Positions 32,865 through 41,440 of a stretch of 64,000 bases of DNA are shown one piece after another. The DNA comes from Bacillota bacterium (GTDB lineage Bacteria > Bacillota > Clostridia > Acetivibrionales > JAFADI01), in NCBI GenBank assembly GCA_023424965.1, contig JAFADI010000012.1, positions 69,453-133,452 on the forward strand. Direction: 5' to 3'. Position numbers and translations under genes: made by a program. The notes beneath the pieces were generated by a model, which ran no database searches, was not told where the DNA came from, and worked only from the letters and a program-made list of their open reading frames with translations. Numbering within the stretch: position 1 is the stretch's first letter; every line of letters starts with the position of its first letter.

Positions 32865-32924
32865 TTGCCTATTAGTTCATAGTGTTATATAATTAATCGT
32901 GTTAATTAATACACACGATTAATT
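32865..32924 (+). promoter_or_regulatory. ROK1 promoter and overlapping operator
   Basis: TTGCCT (32865-32870), 17-bp spacer, TATAAT (32888-32893). AATTAATCGTGT (32891-32902) and ACACGATTAATT (32913-32924) form a perfect 12-bp inverted repeat covering the -10 edge and start site, consistent with autorepression by the ROK protein. Confidence 0.82.
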
Positions 32925-32960
32925 TTGTGATACATTTGTAACTGCGGAAATGGAGATAAA

Positions 32961-34163
32961 ATGGCGGTGAAAAACAAAAAGGGCAAAAACTTTGAAGATG
33001 TCCAGCAAATGAACCGCTCCCTTGTCATCAGCCTGCTGCGCAAAAAAGAGGTCAATTCCCGGGCGGAACTTGCCAAAGCCACCGGCCTCAAACAGGCTAC
33101 CATCACCAATATTATCAATGACCTGCTGGAATGCGGGCTGGTGGTGGAGACGGGGATGATCGGCGGGAAAAAAGGACGCCGCTCCATCGGTTTGACCATC
33201 AGCGGGGTGATTTACAAGGTCATCAGCGTGAGGCTGGAAAGAAAATGCTTCAGCGTGGGGCTTTTCGACCTGGAGGGAACGGAATACGGAATCCTCAAGG
33301 AAGATACCGACATGATGTCGGGTTCTCAAAAGACGCTGGACAGGATCATTCAAAGCATAAGAGAAATTATGAAGAAGGCGGAAAACAGTAAAATCATCGG
33401 CATCGGTGTTGCCATCCCCGGTCCTTTCTTCAGAAGTGAAGGCAAAATAGGCCTGATCACCGAGTTCCCCGGGTGGGAGAATGTGTCCATCGAAAATATA
33501 TTAAAGGAGACCTTCGGACTTCCCACCTTTGTTGAGCACGACGCCAATGTGGGAGCCCTCGCCGAGTGGTGGCTGGGGTCCAATTTCATCGATTCGGGGA
33601 CCATGGTCTATCTGGCCGTAGGGCAGGGCGTGGGGGCCGGGGTCATCAATGACGGCAAGGCCTTTGTGGGTGCCATGGGAATTGCCGGAGAAGTGGGGCA
33701 CATGAGCATATGCTTTGACGGTCCCAAATGCGGATGCGGCAGCAGGGGATGCCTGGAGCACTACTGTTCCACCATCGCCCTGTTAAGGGAAGTAGAGCAG
33801 GAACTGGCGGGATTTCCCGACAGTATTTTAAAGGAAGAGCTGTCGCTGGAGAAGTTCTTTGAAGCCCTTGAGGCCGGGGATGCGCTGGCGGCAAAGGTGT
33901 TTGAAAGAACTGCAAGATATCTGGGCATGGGGCTGGTGAATATTATCTATGCCTACAACCCCCATGTCATCATTATCGGCGATGAACTGGCACGGGCCGG
34001 CCAGAGGCTTCTGGACATCGTCCGCGGCACCGTCAGGGAATATGTCCTGCCCGTCATACACGACAACCTTTCCATCCGGCTGAGCTCCTTCAAAGGGGAT
34101 GCGGTGCTGCTGGGGGCCGGGTCGCTGGTCATCGACAATATAAAAGATCTGCTTGTCCCATAG
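32961..34163 (+). CDS. ROK-family transcriptional repressor 1
   Basis: NagC/XylR-type regulator of 400 aa. The N-terminal winged helix holds MNRSLVISLLRKKEVNSRAELAKATGLKQATITNIINDLLECGLV. The ROK domain has a sugar-binding EHDANVGALAEWWLG, GQGVGAGVINDGK, and the zinc motif GHMSICFDGPKCGCGSRGCLE. It heads an operon of a sugar kinase, class II aldolase, PfkB kinase and FBA-type aldolase. It is a close paralogue of ROK2 (38679): long identical stretches run through both domains. A 20-nt leader (32942-32961) is identical to that of the encapsulin gene. Confidence 0.93.
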   Translation: MAVKNKKGKNFEDVQQMNRSLVISLLRKKEVNSRAELAKATGLKQATITNIINDLLECGLVVETGMIGGKKGRRSIGLTISGVIYKVISVRLERKCFSVGLFDLEGTEYGILKEDTDMMSGSQKTLDRIIQSIREIMKKAENSKIIGIGVAIPGPFFRSEGKIGLITEFPGWENVSIENILKETFGLPTFVEHDANVGALAEWWLGSNFIDSGTMVYLAVGQGVGAGVINDGKAFVGAMGIAGEVGHMSICFDGPKCGCGSRGCLEHYCSTIALLREVEQELAGFPDSILKEELSLEKFFEALEAGDALAAKVFERTARYLGMGLVNIIYAYNPHVIIIGDELARAGQRLLDIVRGTVREYVLPVIHDNLSIRLSSFKGDAVLLGAGSLVIDNIKDLLVP

Positions 34164-34201
34164 GCAGGATTCAGACTATACAGGTAAAGAGGGTGAGTAC
34201 A

Positions 34202-35686
34202 ATGCTTAAAATGTTGGCTTTTGACCTTGGAGCCAGCAACGGCAGAGCGGTGCTGGGTTCCTTTGACGGAAACCGGGTGACCGTCCGGGAGATGCACCGG
34301 TTCTCCAATACTCCGGTGCGTGCGGCCGGAATGCTCTACTGGGATGTGCTGAGGCTTTTCCATGAGATACAATGGGGGATTTCAAAGTCTGCAAGGGAGC
34401 ATGGCGATATCGTATCCCTGGCTGTGGATACCTGGGGTACCGATTTCGGCCTGCTGGATGAAAAAGGGTACCTGCTGTCCAACCCCTACCATTACAGGAA
34501 CACCTATCCCCTGGGGACACTGGAGGAAGTGCTGAAGAAGGTCACGCTGGAAGAACTGTACACAAGCATAGGGGCGGAGATGTATGAATTCACCACCCTG
34601 TTCATGGTGTACGCCATGCAAAGCAGGAATCATTCCCATTTCAAATGTGCCAGGACCTTTCTCTTCATGCCGGATTTGTTCAATTACCTCCTGTCAGGGG
34701 TCAAGACCACGGAATACACCATCGCCAGCACCAGCAGGCTGATCAGCGCGGAGAAGAAAAACTGGCTTTACGGCCTGATGGATACCCTGAACATCCCCCG
34801 GGAAATATTTACTGAAATCATAGCTCCAGGCACGGTCATCGGGGAGCTGAGGGATGAAGTGGCGGCGGAAACGGGCTGCAGGAAGCTTAAAGTAGTTGCA
34901 ACCGCCTCCCATGATACGGCTTCCGCAGTGGCGGCACTTCCCGCCGAGGAACAGGATATCATCTACATCAGCAGCGGGACCTGGTCGGTGGTGGGCATTG
35001 AAGTGGAGCGCCCCATCATTACGGAAAAGGCCATGAAGAGCGGCTTCATCAATGAAGGCGGAGTGTGCGGGAAAATCCGTTTTCTTAAAAACATTATGGG
35101 CCTGTGGTTTGTTGAAGCCTGCAGAAGCGATTGGGAGATGCGGGGCGAAGGCATTTCCTACGGCGAAATGGACGGTATGGCCGAAAGGGCGGTACAATTC
35201 GGTTCCTTTATCGACCCGGGCCACGAATCCTTTGTGCTCCATGGGGATATGCCGCGGAAAATAAGGGATTACTGCAGCCGGACTAGCCAGAGGGTGCCGG
35301 AGGACAAGGGCGCGGTCATCCGTACCATCAATGAGAGCCTTGCCATGGAATACAGGAGAACCATTGAGCAGCTCGAAGAATTCAGCGGTAAAAGGTTCAA
35401 GAAAATATTCATCGTAGGCGGGGGAGTAAAAAACAAGGCGTTGTGCCAGTATACCGCCAATGCCACGAAGAGGGAAGTGGTGGCCGGTTATTCCGAAACA
35501 GTGTCCCTGGGCAGTATTCTCGTACAGGCCATGGCCCTGGGAGAAATTGCGGGTTTGTCCCAGCTGAGGCAGGTTGCCAAGGAATCTTTTCCGGTCGAAT
35601 ACTATCACCCCCTGAAGCAGGAAGCATGGGATGAAGCTTACGAAGAGTATCTGAAGGTGAGAAATAAAAACAATGAAAACATATAA
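34202..35686 (+). CDS. FGGY-family sugar kinase, rhamnulokinase-like
   Basis: ATP-dependent ketose kinase of 494 aa. FGGY hallmarks: phosphate-1 loop AFDLGASNGRAVLG, the VDTWGTDFGLLD substrate motif, TASHDTASAV, the YISSGTWSVVG segment and the adenosine-site FIVGGGVKN. The substrate motif and the SGTWS segment resemble RhaB (L-rhamnulose) more than xylulokinases. ATG 34202 follows GAGGGTG. The next gene is an L-fuculose-phosphate-type aldolase, so kinase and aldolase probably act in sequence on a ketose such as rhamnulose, fuculose or a related pentulose. No isomerase or transporter for such a sugar is in the window. Confidence 0.85.
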   Translation: MLKMLAFDLGASNGRAVLGSFDGNRVTVREMHRFSNTPVRAAGMLYWDVLRLFHEIQWGISKSAREHGDIVSLAVDTWGTDFGLLDEKGYLLSNPYHYRNTYPLGTLEEVLKKVTLEELYTSIGAEMYEFTTLFMVYAMQSRNHSHFKCARTFLFMPDLFNYLLSGVKTTEYTIASTSRLISAEKKNWLYGLMDTLNIPREIFTEIIAPGTVIGELRDEVAAETGCRKLKVVATASHDTASAVAALPAEEQDIIYISSGTWSVVGIEVERPIITEKAMKSGFINEGGVCGKIRFLKNIMGLWFVEACRSDWEMRGEGISYGEMDGMAERAVQFGSFIDPGHESFVLHGDMPRKIRDYCSRTSQRVPEDKGAVIRTINESLAMEYRRTIEQLEEFSGKRFKKIFIVGGGVKNKALCQYTANATKREVVAGYSETVSLGSILVQAMALGEIAGLSQLRQVAKESFPVEYYHPLKQEAWDEAYEEYLKVRNKNNENI

Positions 35687-35702
35687 TTGCGGGGTGGAAT
35701 GG

Positions 35703-36371
35703 ATGCAAAACGAAAAGACTTTAAAGGAAGAAATTTGTGAGATCGGCAGAAGGGTGTATACCAACGGATTTGTTGCCGCAAATGACGGGAACATATCCAT
35801 GAAAATCAGTGAGGATGAATATTTGACCACGCCTACGGGAATCAGCAAGGGCTATCTGACACCGGACATGATCGTGAAGGTGAATTCCAGGGGAGAGATC
35901 CTCCAGGGTACATATAAGCCTTCTTCGGAAATCAAGGTCCACTTGAAGGTTTACCAGGAGAGACCCGACGTGAAGGCGGTTGTCCACGCCCATCCTCCCC
36001 ATGCCACGGCCTTTGCCGTTGCAGGCATCCCTCTGGACAAATGCCTGCTGCCGGAGACGGTTTTCGGACTGGGAAGCGTGCCTGTGGCCGAATATGCCAT
36101 ACCCGGCTCTCAGGAACTGGCAGACGGGATAGTCATGTACCTTCAGAACCATGACGCCATCCTGCTGGCAAACCATGGCTCGGTGACCGTTGGAGCGGAC
36201 CTGACCGCAGCCTATTACAAGCTGGAGAGCCTTGAATTCTATGCCAAAGTAACTTTGTTTACAAAGCTCATAGGAACCCAGAAGGAACTGCCCCCGGAGG
36301 AAGTTGAAAAGCTGCTGGCGGCAAGGAAGGCCGCCAATATTCCCGGCAGGCATCCCCTGCTCAGGGAATGA
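35703..36371 (+). CDS. Class II aldolase, L-fuculose-phosphate aldolase-like
   Basis: Zinc-dependent aldolase of 222 aa, close to FucA length and shorter than RhaD. Active-site features: SNGNI-like NDGNISMKI, TPTGISKG phosphate-binding loop, catalytic Glu in SSEIKVHLKVY, and zinc ligands in VVHAHPPHA and NHGSVTV. ATG 35703 follows GGGGTGG; an ATG at 35673 overlapping the kinase end has no site. It would split a ketose 1-phosphate into dihydroxyacetone phosphate and an aldehyde such as lactaldehyde or glycolaldehyde. The aldo/keto reductase at 41441 could act on such an aldehyde. Confidence 0.88.
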   Translation: MQNEKTLKEEICEIGRRVYTNGFVAANDGNISMKISEDEYLTTPTGISKGYLTPDMIVKVNSRGEILQGTYKPSSEIKVHLKVYQERPDVKAVVHAHPPHATAFAVAGIPLDKCLLPETVFGLGSVPVAEYAIPGSQELADGIVMYLQNHDAILLANHGSVTVGADLTAAYYKLESLEFYAKVTLFTKLIGTQKELPPEEVEKLLAARKAANIPGRHPLLRE

Positions 36372-36409
36372 GGACGGGAATGGAGGAGCTTAAAAAGGGG
36401 GATACGGCA

Positions 36410-37618
36410 ATGGAAAGTAACAGTAATTTTGACGCCGTTGTGGCGGGACATATCTGCCTGGATATCATACCCGGCTTTATCGATGAGGGCAGGAGGGAAC
36501 TGGACCAGATATTCATGCCGGGCAAGGTCTTGAATGTTGCGGGTGCGAAAATATCCACCGGAGGCGCCGTGTCCAATACGGGAGCCGCTCTTTCAATTCT
36601 GGGCGCCTGTACAAGGCTGATGTGCAAAGTCGGGGACGACCCTTTCGGAGACATCGTTAAAAAAGTGCTGCGGGAAAAAGGCATTATGGAGGGCATCAGT
36701 ACCTCGGAGCTTGCACCCACGGCCTTTTCCATTGTGCTGTCGCCGCCCGGCATCGACAGGATATTTCTCCATGACCCGGGGGTCAACGATTATTTCGAGT
36801 GCAGCGATGTGGATTTCGACACGGTGAAAAGGGCCAGGCTTTTTCATTACGGCTACCCCACGGCCATGAGGGAGATGTACCGGAACGACGGGGACCAACT
36901 GGTGGAGATGTACCGGAAAGTAAAAAGCCTGAACGTAACCACTTGCATGGACCTTGCAGTGCCCGCCCCTAATGCGGAATGCAGCAGGGTAAACTGGAGA
37001 CACCTTCTCGAGAGGGTACTGCCCTTTGTAGACATCGTTACCCCCAGCATAGAGGAAATCTACCTGATGCTGCGGAAGGAGGAGTATACCAGGCTTTGCG
37101 AATCCGCTCCCGGTGTCGAACTCATCGACGTAATGGATATGAAGGTGGTGCAGGAGTTGGGGGAAGAGCTTCTGGCCCTTGGCGTAAAGATTGCCATCAT
37201 CAAATGCGGGAAAAAGGGATTTTATATACGGACGCAGGATTCCACCGTTTTATCGGGGATGGGAAAGGCCGTGCCGCCGGATCTGCATAACTGGGGCGGC
37301 AGGGAACTGCTGGAAGAGATATACCGGGTGGAGAGGGTGGTTTCCGCCACCGGAGCGGGGGACACAAGCATCGCAGGATTCCTGGCCTCCTTTTTGGCGG
37401 GGAGGACCATTGAGCAGTCGATACAGATGGCCTGTGCCGTAGGAGCCTGTTGTGTGCAGACTTTTGATGCCCTGAGCGGCATAAAGTCCATGGTGGAAAC
37501 TATTGCAGACATCGAAGCGGGCTGGGAGAAGGAGAGGATATGCCTCGGCTCCTCACACTGGAAGTATGACGGTGTCAGGAAGGTCTGGGCCGGTAAAAGG
37601 GACACAATAATAAAATAG
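36410..37618 (+). CDS. PfkB-family carbohydrate kinase
   Basis: Ribokinase-fold kinase of 402 aa, longer than the usual 300-330. The GG signature is STGGAVSNTGAALSILG, and the second signature with the catalytic Asp is SATGAGDTSIAGFLASFLAG. ATG 36410 lies nine bases after AAGGGGG; frames starting at 36368 lack a site. The insert between about residues 250 and 305 (VPPDLHNWGGRELLEEIYRVER) and a C-terminal extension account for the extra length. It sits between the two aldolase genes, so its product is likely a sugar bisphosphate or tagatose-type substrate for the FBA-type aldolase that follows 18 bp later. Confidence 0.85.
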   Translation: MESNSNFDAVVAGHICLDIIPGFIDEGRRELDQIFMPGKVLNVAGAKISTGGAVSNTGAALSILGACTRLMCKVGDDPFGDIVKKVLREKGIMEGISTSELAPTAFSIVLSPPGIDRIFLHDPGVNDYFECSDVDFDTVKRARLFHYGYPTAMREMYRNDGDQLVEMYRKVKSLNVTTCMDLAVPAPNAECSRVNWRHLLERVLPFVDIVTPSIEEIYLMLRKEEYTRLCESAPGVELIDVMDMKVVQELGEELLALGVKIAIIKCGKKGFYIRTQDSTVLSGMGKAVPPDLHNWGGRELLEEIYRVERVVSATGAGDTSIAGFLASFLAGRTIEQSIQMACAVGACCVQTFDALSGIKSMVETIADIEAGWEKERICLGSSHWKYDGVRKVWAGKRDTIIK

Positions 37619-37636
37619 ATTATATGGAGGAGCATT

Positions 37637-38497
37637 ATGGCGATTGTAACTTTGAAGGAAGCGTTAAGAAAAGCGGAAGAAGGCGGCTATGGCATCGGGA
37701 TGTTCAACGTCATCAACATAGAGACCATTCAGTCTGTTTTGCTTGCAGCGGAAGAAAATTCATCCCCCGTAATCATGAGCCTGCCGGAGGTGGACTGGTG
37801 GTACGTGGACATGGACCTTGTGATGAAGGCCATGGTTGAAAAGGCCCGTGCCAGCAGCGTACCCGTGGTTCTCCACTATGACCACGGGCATGATCTTGGG
37901 TTCATGAAAAAACTTCTGGAGCACGGGTGGACCTCCCTTATGATTGACGAGTCCACAAGGCCTCTGGAAGAGAATATCGAGATTACGGCAAGGGTTGTGG
38001 AAATGGCTAGAACCTACGGGGCTTCCGTTGAGGGAGAGCTGGGGCATGTTCCCGGAAATGAAGGCCAGGTGGAGCATGAAGAGGAGATCCTGGACATGTA
38101 CACAAAGGTGGAGGAAGCGGCCTATTTCGTTGAAAGGACGGGCGTGGACGCCCTGGCCGTGGCGGTGGGCACCGTCCATGGAGAATACAAGTTTACGCCG
38201 AAGCTGAACTTCCAGAGGCTTGGAGAACTGAACGACAGGCTGGATATCCCCCTGGTCCTCCACGGAGGGTCGGGATTGACTGCGGAAGACTTCAGGAGAT
38301 GCATCGACCTGGGGATCAGAAAGATCAATGTTTTCACCGAGATCATCCTCGAACCGGGGAAGGCCGTTAAGGAGAGATTGGCCCAGGAACCTTCCTGGAA
38401 GCTGACCTATATGGACTTGATGGGCCTGTCCATCAACGTCATGAAGGATGCGGTAAAAAAGAATATGGACATCTTTAGAAGCACCAATAAAGCGTGA
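37637..38497 (+). CDS. Class II fructose/tagatose-bisphosphate aldolase family
   Basis: Zinc TIM-barrel aldolase of 286 aa, the length of GatY/KbaY and small FbaA enzymes. Landmarks: IGMFNVINIETIQSVL, HYDHGHD with the catalytic Asp and zinc His, the EGELGHVPG loop, AVAVGTVHGEY with zinc His, and LHGGSGLTAEDF followed by GIRKINVFTEI. The first motif reads HYDHG where most members have LDHG. It ends the ROK1 operon before a good terminator. Together with the PfkB kinase it forms a kinase-aldolase pair of the tagatose-6-phosphate kind; exact substrate unknown. Confidence 0.9.
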   Translation: MAIVTLKEALRKAEEGGYGIGMFNVINIETIQSVLLAAEENSSPVIMSLPEVDWWYVDMDLVMKAMVEKARASSVPVVLHYDHGHDLGFMKKLLEHGWTSLMIDESTRPLEENIEITARVVEMARTYGASVEGELGHVPGNEGQVEHEEEILDMYTKVEEAAYFVERTGVDALAVAVGTVHGEYKFTPKLNFQRLGELNDRLDIPLVLHGGSGLTAEDFRRCIDLGIRKINVFTEIILEPGKAVKERLAQEPSWKLTYMDLMGLSINVMKDAVKKNMDIFRSTNKA

Positions 38498-38524
38498 AAT
38501 AAAATATGCAGCATGTCAGGGGAG

Positions 38525-38550
38525 AGGAAGGCGGAAACGTCTTCCTTTTT
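38525..38550 (+). terminator. Terminator of the ROK1 operon
   Basis: AGGAAGGCG pairs with CGTCTTCCT around a GAAA tetraloop, followed by TTTT: a textbook Rho-independent terminator. Confidence 0.88.
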
Positions 38551-38574
38551 CCTTTGGAGATACGGGAAGAAGAC

Positions 38575-38632
38575 TTGACGGATGGTTGGGGATGACATAT
38601 AATTTATTTGTAAATTGAATTGACAAATAAAT
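38575..38632 (+). promoter_or_regulatory. ROK2 promoter and overlapping operator
   Basis: TTGACG (38575-38580), 17-bp spacer, TATAAT (38598-38603). ATTTATTTGT (38602-38611) and ACAAATAAAT (38623-38632) form a perfect 10-bp inverted repeat starting at the -10, the same layout as at ROK1 but with different half-sites. Confidence 0.82.
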
Positions 38633-38678
38633 AGAAATAACATATATGGCGAATTAACATATGCTGTGGGAGGATAGG

Positions 38679-39905
38679 ATGATTTCGAAATATTTTAAAA
38701 AGGAAGGGACCAATCTTGAAGATGTGCAGGAAATGAACCGGGCCCTCATCATCAGGCTGCTGAGGCAAATGCCCGTGTGTTCCCGGGCGGACCTGGCAAA
38801 GGCCACCGGATTGAAACGGGCAACCATCACAAACATTATTGGTGATCTCATTAACTGGGGGCTGGTGAAGGAAATGGGAATCATCGACGGAGATAAAGGT
38901 AGGCGGTCCATAGGAATAACCCTGAATTCCGGTGTGTATAAGGTTATCGGTGTCAGACTGGCCAGAAAATATTTCTCCGTGGGCTTGTTCGACATTTCAG
39001 GGACAGAGTACAGCATCCGGACAGAGGAGATCGATAACCTTTCCGACTCGGAAGCCACACTGGAAAAGATGAAGAATATCATAGAAGACATTCTGAAACA
39101 GGAAGGGGCAAATAATGTCATCGGCATCGGCTGTGCCATTCCCGGTCCGTTTTTCCGCAACGAAGGGAAGATGGCGCTCATAACCGAGCTGGCAGGCTGG
39201 GAGAAGATATCCCTCAAGGAGGAGCTTGAATCCCTGTCCGGGCTGCCGGTTTACCTGGAGCATGACGCCAATGTGGGAGCCCTGGCGGAATGGTGGCTGG
39301 GTTCCAACCGGAGGGAATCGGGAACGCTGGTATACGTGGCTGCGGGGCAGGGTGTGGGAGCGGGTATTGTAATGGAGGGAAAGGTTTTCAGGGGATCCGT
39401 AGGCGTGGCGGGAGAAATCGGGCATATGAGCATCGCCTATGACGGACCCCGGTGTGAATGCGGCAACAATGGCTGTCTCACAAACTACAGCTCGACGATT
39501 GCTCTGATGAAGGAAATAGAAAAACAGCTTCCGGCATACCCCGGGAGCGTACTGAAGGGAAATTGCACCCTGGATTCCGTCTTTGAAGCCATCGAGGAGG
39601 AAGACCCACTGGCCGTGGAAGTATTTGCAAAGACCGCAAAATACCTGGGATTCGGACTGGTGAATCTGGTCTATGCGTATAACCCGGACGTGATCATCAT
39701 AGGAGACGAGCTGGCCAGAGCCGGCTCCAGGCTTCTGCGGATATGCAGGGAAACGGTGGAGAAGCACCTTTCTCCCAACCTTTTTAGAAGCCTGAGCATC
39801 GACATCAGTTCCTTTGAAAAAGATTCCGTGCTGATCGGCGCAGGAGCGCTTGCCGTAGACAATGTTTTCCGCAGGCCGTCTCTGATCCGGCAATTAACAA
39901 AATAA
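38679..39905 (+). CDS. ROK-family transcriptional repressor 2
   Basis: Paralogue of ROK1, 408 aa. HTH: LIIRLLRQMPVCSRADLAKATGLKRATITNIIGDL. ROK domain: IPGPFFRNEGKMALITELAGW, EHDANVGALAEWWLGSN, GQGVGAG and zinc motif GPRCECGNNGCLT, where the usual Glu after GCL is Thr. ATG 38679 follows GGGAGG at five bases; ATG 38661 has no site. It is 14 bp before a xylulokinase-type gene, heading an operon with an aldo/keto reductase and a fused E1 enzyme. Its operator differs from that of ROK1, so the two operons may answer to separate signals. Confidence 0.93.
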   Translation: MISKYFKKEGTNLEDVQEMNRALIIRLLRQMPVCSRADLAKATGLKRATITNIIGDLINWGLVKEMGIIDGDKGRRSIGITLNSGVYKVIGVRLARKYFSVGLFDISGTEYSIRTEEIDNLSDSEATLEKMKNIIEDILKQEGANNVIGIGCAIPGPFFRNEGKMALITELAGWEKISLKEELESLSGLPVYLEHDANVGALAEWWLGSNRRESGTLVYVAAGQGVGAGIVMEGKVFRGSVGVAGEIGHMSIAYDGPRCECGNNGCLTNYSSTIALMKEIEKQLPAYPGSVLKGNCTLDSVFEAIEEEDPLAVEVFAKTAKYLGFGLVNLVYAYNPDVIIIGDELARAGSRLLRICRETVEKHLSPNLFRSLSIDISSFEKDSVLIGAGALAVDNVFRRPSLIRQLTK

Positions 39906-39919
39906 CAGGGAGGAAAAGT

Positions 39920-41419
39920 ATGGGCTGCTTGATGGGGATTGATCTGGGAACTTCCAGCGTAAAAACACTGATTATGGACTTTGAAGGAAATATAATGGGA
40001 ACGGGGCAGGAGGATTACCGGTTTGACATACCCTGTGAAGGCTTTGCAGAGCAGCATCCGGAGACGTGGTGGCGGGCAACGGTAAACACGGTCAGGGAAG
40101 CGCTGGCCATGGCGGGGATATGCCCGGGGGAAATAAAGTGCATCGGCTTTTCAGGCCAGATGCATGGCATGGTACTGGTAGATAAGGAGCTTAACCCTGT
40201 GAGACCGGCCATTCTGTGGTGCGATCAGCGTTCAAGGCTCCAGGTGGAGGAGATTTATGAAAAGGTGGGAAGGGAGGAATTGGGAAGGCTTACATTAAAC
40301 CCGGTGGCCACAGGCTTTCAAACTCCCTCTCTCCTATGGGTCAAGGAACATGAGCCCGAAAATTACCACAATACCTACAAAGTTCTTCTTCCAAAGGACT
40401 ATATCCGTTTGAAGCTCACGGGAGAAACGGGCTCCGACGTGACGGACGCGTCAAGCACCCTGGCTTTTGATACGGCGGCGGGAAAGTGGTCGGAAAGGCT
40501 TCTGGGCCTGTTAGACCTGGATATTGAAAAGTATCCGGTGTGCAAAAGGCCTTTTGACACGGCAGGTACCGTAACTCCCAGGGCAGCGAAGGAAACTGGC
40601 CTCGAACCGGGAATCTGGGTGGTGTTCGGAGGAGGGGACCAGCAAATGCAGGCGGTGGGAAACGGCATTGTAGATCCGGGGACCGCTTCTTCCACCATCG
40701 GAAGCGGTAGCATTATTTTTACTCCCAGCGAAAAACCTGTCTACGATAAAAAGCTGCGCATGCACACCTTTGCCAATGCCGTGCCCGGGACCTGGACCAT
40801 CATGGGTGCAAGCCTTTGTGCAGGCTTGTCCCTCCGCTGGCTCAAGGAGAACATTATACGGGACGGAGACTTCAAAAGCATGGACAAACAGGCGGAGACC
40901 CTTCCCGCCGGAAGCGAAGGGCTGCTGTTTGTGCCCTATCTGGCGGGAGAGAGGACCCCACACATGGATCCATACGCGAGGGGCATGTTTTTTGGGCTGA
41001 CGCTAAAGCACACCCGGGTCCACATGGCCAGAGCGGTCATGGAGGGCGCCGCCTTTGCGCTGCGGGACTCCCTGGAAATATTTGATGGACTGGGAATTGA
41101 AATAAACCGGGTGATTGCGTCCGGGGGCGGTGCCAAAAGTTCCCTGTGGCTTCAAATCCAGGCAGACGTTTTCCAGCGGGAGGTATACACCACAAAGATG
41201 TCGGAGCAGGCCTGCTTCGGAGCGGCCATCATGGCCGGTGTGGGTGCCGGCGTCTATCCTTCCGTGCGGGAGGCCTGCAGCCGGATTGTAAAGCACAACC
41301 CGAAGCCGGTATTGCCGGATCCGCATGATTCGGCGGTTTATAACCACAGCTATGAAGTTTATAAAGAATTGTATCAAAGGAACAGGGATTTGTTCAGGAG
41401 AATGACAACCAACACATAG
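39920..41419 (+). CDS. xylB: FGGY-family kinase, xylulokinase-like
   Basis: Ketose kinase of 499 aa matching XylB throughout: GIDLGTSSVKTLI phosphate loop, FSGQMHGMVLVD substrate motif, ILWCDQRS, the GFQTPSLLWVKEHEPENY stretch, VFGGGDQQMQAVGNG and the adenosine site IASGGGAKSSLWLQIQADVF. GGGAGG precedes ATG 39920. Likely reaction is D-xylulose to xylulose 5-phosphate or a closely related ketose. No xylose isomerase or transporter accompanies it, so the substrate may instead come from the redox step of the adjoining aldo/keto reductase. Confidence 0.88.
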   Translation: MGCLMGIDLGTSSVKTLIMDFEGNIMGTGQEDYRFDIPCEGFAEQHPETWWRATVNTVREALAMAGICPGEIKCIGFSGQMHGMVLVDKELNPVRPAILWCDQRSRLQVEEIYEKVGREELGRLTLNPVATGFQTPSLLWVKEHEPENYHNTYKVLLPKDYIRLKLTGETGSDVTDASSTLAFDTAAGKWSERLLGLLDLDIEKYPVCKRPFDTAGTVTPRAAKETGLEPGIWVVFGGGDQQMQAVGNGIVDPGTASSTIGSGSIIFTPSEKPVYDKKLRMHTFANAVPGTWTIMGASLCAGLSLRWLKENIIRDGDFKSMDKQAETLPAGSEGLLFVPYLAGERTPHMDPYARGMFFGLTLKHTRVHMARAVMEGAAFALRDSLEIFDGLGIEINRVIASGGGAKSSLWLQIQADVFQREVYTTKMSEQACFGAAIMAGVGAGVYPSVREACSRIVKHNPKPVLPDPHDSAVYNHSYEVYKELYQRNRDLFRRMTTNT

Positions 41420-41440
41420 GAAAGAGAGTGAGGGGATTTT

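Noticed and set aside
34694..35848. Long minus-strand frame opposite the rhamnulokinase-like gene
   Set aside because: Low-complexity, His/Phe-rich mirror translation with no motif; the plus strand carries an intact FGGY kinase.
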